Shown here in pieces: positions 1 through 6,004 of a stretch of DNA of 17,073 bases. Origin of the DNA: Chlorobium sp. (lineage in GTDB: Bacteria > Bacteroidota > Chlorobiia > Chlorobiales > Chlorobiaceae); contig JANQFD010000014.1 of the NCBI GenBank assembly GCA_028278005.1, positions 1-17,073 on the forward strand, read 5' to 3'. The position numbers and the translations under genes are program-made. Under the pieces are notes generated by a model, which had not been told where the DNA came from, ran no database searches, and saw nothing but the letters and a program-made list of their open reading frames with translations. Numbering within the stretch: the first letter of the stretch is position 1; every line of letters begins with the position of its first letter.

Positions 1-2
1 AT

Positions 3-1310
3 GCGACAAACGGCAAGGGAGGCGCTCATGCAGGTATCCATGCTCCCGATCTCGGCAAGGTTGGAAGCAAGGTCAACAAGGAATGGCTGTTCAACTGGAT
101 TAAGGATCCTAAAAAATATTTTCCCGAAACTAAAATGCCGAAGTATCGCTTCACAGACGAAGAAGTGGCAGCTCTTGTCGAATATATCGTCAGTGAATTC
201 CAGGACTGGGATTTCGAGCCGGAGTACGAGGAGACGGTTCCTATTAAGGCTGAATCAATTGAGAAAGGTGAGGCACTTGTCGAAAAATACGGATGTTTCG
301 GCTGCCACAAGCTCAGGGGTATGGAGGATATGCAGAATATCGCTTCTCAACTTCTGACCGCAGGAGCGACTGTTGTCGGCAGCGAGACGCCTGAAAAGAT
401 CGGTGCCGAGCTTTCTTCTATAGGAAGCAAATCGCTCGAGTTGCTTGATTTCGGTAAACTCAAGGGGAAGATACCTCATAACCGGGAAAGTTATGTCCAG
501 CAGAAGCTGCGAGACCCCCGCAGCTACCGCAATGACCTGTTGATGCCCGATTTCCGCCTGACGGAAGAAGAGATCAGGCCGCTTTCAGCAGTACTGCTCG
601 GCTTTACGGATGCATCGCTTCCTCTTCGGTTTGTGCTCCCGGGCAATGAGAAAAGCAGGTTCCTTGAAGAAAAGCTTGGCTCGCAGACGCTGGCCGGAGA
701 ATTTGCTTCGCTTGCCGACGATGTCAAATGTCTCAACTGTCACAAGATAAAGGGAGATGGGTATGACTTCGCTCCTGATCTGACCATAGCAGGGAGCAAG
801 CTTCAGGAGGGGTGGCTCAGGCAGTTTCTCGATCAACCCGATGTAATTCGTCCGATGTTGAAGCAGATGCCGAGATTCAATCTCGGCAAACAGCTGGGGA
901 TGATGCAGGGGAACCTGAAACCGCTTGAAATAGAAACAGTGCTGAATTATGTCAAGACAGAGCTTGTCGATGATGAAATTCCGCTCTCGTTGCCTGAATT
1001 TGAGGAAGCTCCTGGCGAGCAAATTGAGCTGGGCAGGCAGCTTTACGATGAAAAAGGCTGCGTTGCCTGTCATCAGATAGGCAGTGATGGCGGTACGGCA
1101 GGACCGAACCTGACGAATGTCGGTAACCGTCTTAGAGAAGGATTTGTGTTCAAATACCTTGAAGACCCGAGACGGTACAGTCCGGACAATGTTGAGCCTG
1201 TATTCGGTTTTACCGAGCGGGAACGGGCATATCTTACACGATATCTGATGTCTTTGAAACAGCAGGGGCAGGTGAATGCCGCCGTCAGTGAGACAAGGAG
1301 TGATCAATGA
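3..1310 (+). CDS. Multiheme c-type cytochrome, 5' end outside the window
   Basis: This is probably a periplasmic or membrane-associated electron-transfer subunit. The frame is open from base 3, ahead of the first ATG at 135, and codes for cytochrome c sequence there (NGKGG, then APDLGKVG, then a MP motif at 135). The true start and probably a first CxxCH motif therefore lie off the left edge. Three CxxCH haem sites are visible: CFGCH (294-308), CLNCH (729-743) and CVACH (1059-1073). Each begins a domain of roughly 90-140 residues. Distal-ligand MP motifs follow in the first three domains (MPKY, MPDF, MPRF). In the last domain the aligned position reads VEPVF, with Glu (1194-1196) in place of Met. 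The arrangement resembles cytochrome c subunits encoded beside quinol-oxidising cytochrome b complexes, but no such partner is in view. The stop overlaps the next start as ATGA. Confidence 0.88.
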   Translation, partial: ATNGKGGAHAGIHAPDLGKVGSKVNKEWLFNWIKDPKKYFPETKMPKYRFTDEEVAALVEYIVSEFQDWDFEPEYEETVPIKAESIEKGEALVEKYGCFGCHKLRGMEDMQNIASQLLTAGATVVGSETPEKIGAELSSIGSKSLELLDFGKLKGKIPHNRESYVQQKLRDPRSYRNDLLMPDFRLTEEEIRPLSAVLLGFTDASLPLRFVLPGNEKSRFLEEKLGSQTLAGEFASLADDVKCLNCHKIKGDGYDFAPDLTIAGSKLQEGWLRQFLDQPDVIRPMLKQMPRFNLGKQLGMMQGNLKPLEIETVLNYVKTELVDDEIPLSLPEFEEAPGEQIELGRQLYDEKGCVACHQIGSDGGTAGPNLTNVGNRLREGFVFKYLEDPRRYSPDNVEPVFGFTERERAYLTRYLMSLKQQGQVNAAVSETRSDQ

Positions 1311-1798
1311 GAGAAGTAGCAGAGAAAAGAAAGCACGGCGTTGCCGTGTCTGTTTTTGCTGGATTTTTTCTCGTCAGCCTGCTGGCAGGATGCGGCGCCG
1401 CCGGGGAGAAGCATCGTCCGTCAGGCCAGGAGAAGGTGTCCTATGCTTCGATGGAAGGAGCACGTCTATTCCGGCATTATTGTGCTATCTGTCACGGTGA
1501 AAACGGTGACGGTTCTGGCCGTTATTACGGGGGCGGATTGGCCGCTGTTCCTGCCGATTTCACTCAGGAAGCATTTTTCAGCGAAAGGGATGATGATCAT
1601 CTTTTTAAGGCCATCAGCGACGGTTCGGCTTCGGTAGGCAAAACAAATCTCTGTCCCCCGTGGGGGCTCACCCTGCATGAGGAAGAGGTAGGGTTTCTTG
1701 TCGGTCATATCAGGAGCTTTGCCGAAAAGGAACAACAGCCTGAAAACGGAGAAATGGCTCAGCCAACCGAGGATAATGGAGACGAAGTGAACCAATAA
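1307..1798 (+). CDS. Monoheme cytochrome c lipoprotein
   Basis: This is a predicted membrane-anchored electron carrier of 163 residues. A basic N-terminus and hydrophobic stretch (about residues 11-28) lead to the lipobox LLAGC, with Cys29 as the likely lipidation site. One haem site, CAICH, uses Cys59, Cys62 and His63 and is followed by GENGDG, as in class I cytochrome c. The segment that normally carries the distal Met (typically MPPW) reads LCPPWG, so Cys116 stands where Met is expected. His124 is close by and is another possible ligand. The acidic, Gln-rich tail after about residue 140 looks disordered. The start overlaps the upstream cytochrome stop (ATGA), and AAGGAG at 1295-1300 is a good ribosome-binding site. 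It is probably co-transcribed with the upstream multiheme cytochrome and may accept electrons from it (inference). Confidence 0.88.
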   Translation: MREVAEKRKHGVAVSVFAGFFLVSLLAGCGAAGEKHRPSGQEKVSYASMEGARLFRHYCAICHGENGDGSGRYYGGGLAAVPADFTQEAFFSERDDDHLFKAISDGSASVGKTNLCPPWGLTLHEEEVGFLVGHIRSFAEKEQQPENGEMAQPTEDNGDEVNQ

Positions 1799-1841
1799 CA
1801 ATTGTTAATTGTTCGGTGGGTTGGAACGGATGTGTCCAACC
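1799..1841 (+). other. Two short inverted repeats in the gap after the cytochrome genes
   Basis: The 88-base gap before the cupredoxin gene holds two small dyads. At 1798-1812, arms ACAATT and AATTGT flank GTT. At 1819-1841, arms GGTTGGA and TCCAACC enclose nine bases. No T-run follows either dyad, so a classic intrinsic terminator is unlikely. They could be an operator or an mRNA processing or stability element between two parts of one operon. The assignment is weak. Confidence 0.3.
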
Positions 1842-1873
1842 GCAGTTTATTTGTATTACGCATTACAATCAAA

Positions 1874-1879
1874 AAGGAG
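1874..1879 (+). promoter_or_regulatory. Ribosome-binding site deciding the cupredoxin start
   Basis: AAGGAG lies seven bases before the ATG at 1887. The frame remains open upstream to another ATG at 1809, but only the 1887 start has this site and begins directly with a signal peptide. Confidence 0.75.
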
Positions 1880-1886
1880 ACAGGTT

Positions 1887-2492
1887 ATGAAAAGGAAGTT
1901 TATGAGTATCGGGATCATTGTGCTTGTTTGCAGTATTGTGCTGCCCGGTCTGCAGGAAGCCTTTGCCGGAGGAAAAATCAGCGGTTCTGTAGACACCCAG
2001 CGAGCCCGGTACAAGAAGGACGTTGTTGTGTATCTGAAAAATGTTCCAGGCACCTTTACACCACCGGCCAGGCATTATGCAGTTGACCAGAAAGATTTAA
2101 CATTCATACCTCACGTTTTGCCGGTACTTGTCGGTTCGAAGGTGGACTTCAAGAACAGCGACAACGTAAACCATAACGTGTTTGCCCCGACAAAGTGCAA
2201 GTCTTTCAATCTCGGTACATACGGGAAAGGAGTCGTCAAGACCGAGACCTTTAACAAAGTCTGTGTTGTCGAACTGCTCTGCAATGTTCATTCGGAGATG
2301 TCGGCTTTCGTCGTTGTTCTGGACAATCCGTACTTTGCAAAAACAGGTGCAGATGGAACGTTTACCATAGAAAATATTCCTCCCGGTACATACGAGCTGG
2401 CAGCATGGAGTGAAAAACTCAAGGCAAAGTCCCAGACTGTTACCGTCACTGACGGAGGTGTTGCGAAAGTATCAATCAATCTGACAAGGTGA
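1887..2492 (+). CDS. Exported cupredoxin (type 1 copper) protein with a carboxypeptidase-regulatory-like C-terminal domain
   Basis: This is a predicted periplasmic blue-copper electron carrier of 201 residues. A signal peptide spans about residues 1-27 (KRK, hydrophobic core, AFAG). The cupredoxin domain covers about residues 30-145. It shows the copper ligands of plastocyanin/amicyanin-type proteins: His96 in NHNVFA, then Cys132, His135 and Met138 in CNVHSEM (spacing C-x2-H-x2-M). Residues 150-200 read as a small beta-sandwich of the carboxypeptidase-regulatory type (GTFTIENIPPGTYEL). This two-domain layout is known from proteins often labelled plastocyanin-like or methylamine-utilisation-like. 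The 1887 ATG was chosen because AAGGAG precedes it and the signal peptide begins there. It sits between cytochrome c genes and maturation genes, which suggests a soluble redox partner of those cytochromes (inference). Confidence 0.85.
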   Translation: MKRKFMSIGIIVLVCSIVLPGLQEAFAGGKISGSVDTQRARYKKDVVVYLKNVPGTFTPPARHYAVDQKDLTFIPHVLPVLVGSKVDFKNSDNVNHNVFAPTKCKSFNLGTYGKGVVKTETFNKVCVVELLCNVHSEMSAFVVVLDNPYFAKTGADGTFTIENIPPGTYELAAWSEKLKAKSQTVTVTDGGVAKVSINLTR

Positions 2493-2515
2493 TGACTGCA
2501 AAAAAGGGTTATACG

Positions 2516-3391
2516 ATGAGGCGTCACGCGAAAAAGGCAGGGCCGGGTCACATCCTCTTGATGTTTTGTATGGTGCTGTGGTTACCTGCAGACCTTTTTG
2601 GCTATGATGCCTCCCTCCTTGCAAAGCTGAAGCAGGGGGTGGATTCATGGAACAAGTTCAGGAAAGATAATCCAAGCTATGTGATCGATCTTCGCATGGC
2701 GGATTTGCGGAATGCGAATCTCAAGGGGGTTGACCTCAGCAAAGCGAGGTTGAAAAAAGCGGACTTTTCCGATGCAAATCTTGTCGAAGCCGACCTGAGC
2801 GGTGCAGAGCTTGAAGACGCAAATTTACAAGGGGTAAATCTCAGCAGAGGCAGGGTAAATGGTGCAGATCTTTCGGAAGCAGATCTTTCCGAAGGTTTTT
2901 TTATTGAAACGGATTTCAGCAACTCTCTTCTGAAAAGGGCCAATCTGAAAAAAGCTTTCCTCGGCAAAGCAAATATGAAGGGAGCAAATCTGAGCTGGTC
3001 CGATTTTGAAAAAGCCAACATGAACCTTGCCGAGTTGTCGAATGCCAAACTGGTCGGAGCCAATCTCAAAGGAGCCGATCTGTATGCTGCAGTGCTTTCC
3101 GGTGCCGATCTCCGTGATGCGGTCCTGGCCGAAGCCGATCTGCGAAACGCCGATCTCGGAAAGGCCGACCTGAGGGGTGCCGATCTGGGCATGAGTGAGG
3201 GTATGGCGGCAGCTTCGCTCAATAACGCAAATTTCGATTCAGCCAATCTTGCCGGTACTGACCTCGAAGGCGCGGAAGTGAATGACACAATATTTACAGG
3301 GGCGAGCATTTCGGTCAAAACCATACTTCCCGATGGAGCGAAAGGCAATGCCGGGTGGGCTGAAAGCAGAGAGGCCCGGTTTGTGAAGTGA
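2516..3391 (+). CDS. Exported pentapeptide-repeat protein
   Basis: The protein has about 291 residues. A basic, hydrophobic N-terminus (ILLMFCMVLWLPADLFG) looks like a signal peptide. From about residue 50 to 260 the sequence is almost entirely A(D/N)LxX pentapeptides, for example ADLRN, ANLKG, VDLSK and ADLSE. That pattern folds into a right-handed quadrilateral beta-helix. The C-terminal tail (KTILPDGAKGN) is a common end for this family. Earlier in-frame starts exist at 2489 (GTG) and 2492 (ATG), overlapping the cupredoxin stop. I prefer 2516 because an AAGGG stretch lies about seven bases upstream and the signal peptide then has normal length. Pentapeptide proteins have many roles and the repeats give no catalytic clue. 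Export and the operon position suggest a periplasmic scaffold or binding partner for the redox proteins, which is inference only. Confidence 0.85.
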   Translation: MRRHAKKAGPGHILLMFCMVLWLPADLFGYDASLLAKLKQGVDSWNKFRKDNPSYVIDLRMADLRNANLKGVDLSKARLKKADFSDANLVEADLSGAELEDANLQGVNLSRGRVNGADLSEADLSEGFFIETDFSNSLLKRANLKKAFLGKANMKGANLSWSDFEKANMNLAELSNAKLVGANLKGADLYAAVLSGADLRDAVLAEADLRNADLGKADLRGADLGMSEGMAAASLNNANFDSANLAGTDLEGAEVNDTIFTGASISVKTILPDGAKGNAGWAESREARFVK

Positions 3392-3525
3392 GGAGCGTGC
3401 ACCCCTGATGACAAAAGAGTTTTGACGGAAAGCAGCGCGATGTTTCCAGGGTATGATCCATGTGACGAGGCGAAGTATGTATCGGTGAGGTAGTTTGTAG
3501 TTCAGGAGGGGACAAGGAGCGCTTT
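3392..3525. other. 134-base gap before the cytochrome c maturation genes
   Basis: I see no gene, RNA or clear terminator here. It is the longest break within the first eight genes, so a second promoter could lie here, but I cannot point to convincing -35/-10 boxes. A strong ribosome-binding region (AGGAGG at about 3504, AAGGAG at 3514-3519) serves the next start at 3526. Confidence 0.4.
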
Positions 3526-4761
3526 ATGCAAAAACAACAAAACAAGCCCCTGGAAACCCGGCGCGGTTACAAAGAAGGTATCCTTGTGGCATTTTTCCTG
3601 GTTGCTGCAGGATGGATTATAGAACTTGCAAGCGGCGGAAACGGGGTTGCTGTTCCGGGCTGGCCGGTTAACGGCGCCATATTCGCCATTCTTTTTCTGA
3701 TTGTTTTTCTTGTCGGCATTCCGTTGAGAAAGCATGAGCTGGTTGTATGGCTCGGCGGTATACCTCTCGGATTGTCACTCATCTCGGCTCTGGCGGGCCT
3801 TTCAATTGTCGGGGGGATTATTCCTCAGGATCCCGAATACGGTTCAGGACTGCTGGCAGATCTCGGACTCAACAGGGTTTTTGCTTCATGGCCGTTCGCT
3901 TTTGTCTGCATCCTGTTCCTGCTGAACCTCGGCTTCGGCTTCGTACAGAAACTCGTTCCGTTTAAGGTTTCCAATATCCAGTTCATGCTGTTTCATGCCG
4001 GTTTCTGGGTTGCAGTCACGGGCGCTTTGCTTGGATCTGCGGACCTGCAACGGCTTGCCATTCCACTCTACGAAGGAAAGGAAAGCAATAAAGGATATGA
4101 CAGGGCTCTGGATTCGATGGTTGAGATGCCTTTTTCGGTCTACCTCCATGATTTTGCAATCGAGGAATATGCACCGATGCTCGGACTCTATGATCCGGTT
4201 CAGGAGAAATTTGTGCAGAATGCCTCACGGGCAATGCTCGAGGTCACTCCAGGCTTGCAGGTTTCATGGGGAGACATCGAGGTTGAGGTTCTGGAGGCAA
4301 TGCCCCATGGCGTAGTTCACGGCAGCGGTGATCCTGTCCCCTCCGACTCTGCATCGGGGGTGTCGTTCGCGAAGGTCAGGGTGAAGCACGGGGAGTCGGA
4401 ACAGACAGGATGGGTCAATCCGCAGGGACCGGGTATCGAGTCGAACTACCTTGTTGTCGAACAGTACGCCCTTGTTCTTCTTACCGGTACGCCAAAAAAA
4501 TTTTCCTCCGACGTTATGTTTATTGACAAAAGCGGGAACAAAAAAATCGCCACACTTGAAGTCAACAAGCCTTTCGAATTTGAAGGATGGAAGATCTATC
4601 AGGCCGGTTATGATGAAAAAGCAGGAAAATGGTCGACCCTGAGTGTAGCCGAAGGGGTAAAGGATCCATGGCTTCCCGTGGTCTACACAGGTTTCTTTCT
4701 GATTATGGCCGGTAACCTCATGTTTTTCTGGCAGGGCATGAAAAAATCGTCGAAAAAATGA
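3526..4761 (+). CDS. resB: ResB/CcsB-family cytochrome c maturation protein
   Basis: This is the membrane partner of CcsA in system II cytochrome c biogenesis, where the pair moves haem across the membrane and attaches it to apocytochromes. The 411 residues show hydrophobic segments near 18-34, 49-66, 76-98, 123-142 and 152-170. A long periplasmic domain follows, about 175-380, and then a last membrane segment near 385-403. The domain contains the ResB-like stretch FEFEGWKIYQAGYD. His157 in FMLFHAGFWV is a candidate haem ligand within a membrane segment. AAGGAG six bases upstream supports the start. The stop overlaps the ccsA start as ATGA, typical of a two-subunit complex made together. Its position right after cytochrome c genes fits the role. 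No ResA or CcdA gene is in the window. The family call rests on layout and context and is less certain than that for CcsA. Confidence 0.78.
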   Translation: MQKQQNKPLETRRGYKEGILVAFFLVAAGWIIELASGGNGVAVPGWPVNGAIFAILFLIVFLVGIPLRKHELVVWLGGIPLGLSLISALAGLSIVGGIIPQDPEYGSGLLADLGLNRVFASWPFAFVCILFLLNLGFGFVQKLVPFKVSNIQFMLFHAGFWVAVTGALLGSADLQRLAIPLYEGKESNKGYDRALDSMVEMPFSVYLHDFAIEEYAPMLGLYDPVQEKFVQNASRAMLEVTPGLQVSWGDIEVEVLEAMPHGVVHGSGDPVPSDSASGVSFAKVRVKHGESEQTGWVNPQGPGIESNYLVVEQYALVLLTGTPKKFSSDVMFIDKSGNKKIATLEVNKPFEFEGWKIYQAGYDEKAGKWSTLSVAEGVKDPWLPVVYTGFFLIMAGNLMFFWQGMKKSSKK

Positions 4762-5558
4762 CATGGATTGAATTTCCGATAGTTGCAGCTGTTGTTTATG
4801 CCTGCTGGGGCGGGGGAAGCGTTTTGAACCTGTTCTCCGCGAAAAAGCAGGTGCTGAAGGTTCCCTCATATCTGCTGATGGGTCTGGGCTGTGTGCTGAT
4901 GGTGGTGTTTCTTGTTCTTTTCTGGCAGACTCTTGAAAGGCCCCCGCTGAGAACTCTTGGGGAGACGCGGCTCTGGTATGCGACGATGATTCCGCTTGTT
5001 GGTTTTCTGGTTGAATACCGCTGGAAAATCCCATGGCTGAAATTCTACTGCATGGCGCTGGCAGCTTTTTTCCTGGGCATCAATCTTGCATATCCTGACA
5101 TTCTTGATAAAACGCTCATGCCGGCGCTGCAGAGTGTCTGGTTCGTCCCGCATGTAATTGTCTACATGATCGGCTATGTGTTTCTTGCAGCCGCATCCGC
5201 TGCAGCATGGCACAATATCTATCTCGATTATCGATCACGAAACAGCGAACGCAGTGAAGCTGTCGGCCACTATCTTGCCGTACTGGGTTTTGTTTTTCTC
5301 ACTTTCGGTCTGCTCTTCGGAGCATTCTGGGCAAAGGAGGCCTGGGGGCATTACTGGACATGGGACCCGAAAGAAACATGGGCGTTTATCGCCTGGCTGT
5401 CTTATCTGGGATACCTGCATCTTCATACCGAAAAGGTTCGGAAAAGAAACCTTCAGTGGTACCTTGGGCTGACCTTCTTCGTCCTGCTTATCAGCTGGTT
5501 CGGTGTCAATTATCTTCCTTCGGCTCAAAGCAGTGTGCACAGTTATCAGGTTAACTGA
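4758..5558 (+). CDS. ccsA: CcsA/ResC-family cytochrome c maturation protein
   Basis: This is the haem-handling subunit of the system II cytochrome c synthase, an integral membrane protein of 266 residues with about seven or eight hydrophobic segments. The hallmark tryptophan-rich WWD motif is plain at residues 191-213 (WAKEAWGHYWTWDPKETW). Conserved histidines expected to flank the haem site are visible as His132 in VPHVIVY and His261 in SSVHSYQ near the C-terminus. The length is normal for a stand-alone CcsA; in some Bacteroidota and Epsilonproteobacteria CcsB and CcsA are fused, but here they are separate. It is coupled to resB by a 4-base ATGA overlap, and the next gene begins two bases after its stop, so all three are probably one transcript. 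Confidence 0.92.
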   Translation: MTWIEFPIVAAVVYACWGGGSVLNLFSAKKQVLKVPSYLLMGLGCVLMVVFLVLFWQTLERPPLRTLGETRLWYATMIPLVGFLVEYRWKIPWLKFYCMALAAFFLGINLAYPDILDKTLMPALQSVWFVPHVIVYMIGYVFLAAASAAAWHNIYLDYRSRNSERSEAVGHYLAVLGFVFLTFGLLFGAFWAKEAWGHYWTWDPKETWAFIAWLSYLGYLHLHTEKVRKRNLQWYLGLTFFVLLISWFGVNYLPSAQSSVHSYQVN

Positions 5559-5560
5559 GT

Positions 5561-5959
5561 ATGGCTAAACCAATATCCACACTGTTGCTTACACTCATTC
5601 TGATGCCGACAGTACGACCTCTGTCGCCGCTGCTGGAATATGTTCTGAACTATGATCTTATTGTGAAAAATTTCTGCATTGACAGAGATAAAACTGAATC
5701 GCATTGTAACGGTAAATGTTATGTAACGAAACGGCTCAAAGAGGTGAACAATGACAATGCTCCTTCAACCAGGGAGTACCCGGTTCAGCTTTCGCCACGA
5801 GAATATTCCCCTGTGCTTCCCGAAAAAAACTGCTTGAGCCTCTCTCCATCAGGGAAGGAGGCTGTCCATGTATTTTACTATTCGTTTATTTCAAAAGAAT
5901 TCTCACCTTCTCTTCCCACACCCCCGCCCAAGGCCTTTTTGTTCTGCAGCTTTTCATAA
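5561..5959 (+). CDS. Small exported or membrane-anchored Cys-rich protein with a CNGKC motif
   Basis: The protein has 132 residues. A hydrophobic N-terminal stretch (about 5-30) looks like a signal peptide or membrane anchor. The core FCIDRDK...HCNGKCY has Cys39, Cys49 and Cys53, followed by a basic segment (TKRLKE). Further Cys residues are 91 and 129. The tail is Pro-rich (LPTPPPKAF). From memory, small uncharacterised proteins with a CNGKCxL motif followed by a basic segment are common in Bacteroidota and often sit beside TonB-dependent receptors. I know of no proven function. The Cys cluster, the copper-type receptor downstream and ccsA two bases upstream suggest metal binding or delivery at the envelope (inference). 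The gene lies in a real operon gap, has family-like conservation, and no competing frame explains the region. Confidence 0.7.
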   Translation: MAKPISTLLLTLILMPTVRPLSPLLEYVLNYDLIVKNFCIDRDKTESHCNGKCYVTKRLKEVNNDNAPSTREYPVQLSPREYSPVLPEKNCLSLSPSGKEAVHVFYYSFISKEFSPSLPTPPPKAFLFCSFS

Positions 5960-5991
5960 TGCATGCATTCGTAATGCAGACACATAAACAA

Positions 5992-5996
5992 AGAGG
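5992..5996 (+). promoter_or_regulatory. Ribosome-binding site deciding the receptor start
   Basis: AGAGG lies eight bases before the ATG at 6005. A TTG at 5999 is in frame but only two bases from this site, so 6005 is the better start. Confidence 0.6.
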
Positions 5997-6004
5997 TATT
6001 GGCC

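Noticed and set aside
1..357. Plus-strand open frame of 118 codons at the left edge
   Set aside because: It overlaps the cytochrome in another frame, has no family features, and the cytochrome frame shows haem motifs throughout.
585..1307. Long minus-strand open frame opposite the multiheme cytochrome
   Set aside because: It is antisense to a clear cytochrome gene and its translation has no recognisable domain or ribosome-binding site.
2677..3414. 245-codon minus-strand open frame and the repetitive DNA beneath it
   Set aside because: It is a mirror of the pentapeptide repeats, giving a Ser/Ala/Phe-rich translation. The DNA repetition comes from the protein repeat, with no uniform spacers as in a CRISPR array.
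4264..5034. 256-codon minus-strand open frame across resB and ccsA
   Set aside because: It runs antisense over two well-supported membrane-protein genes and has no coherent domain.
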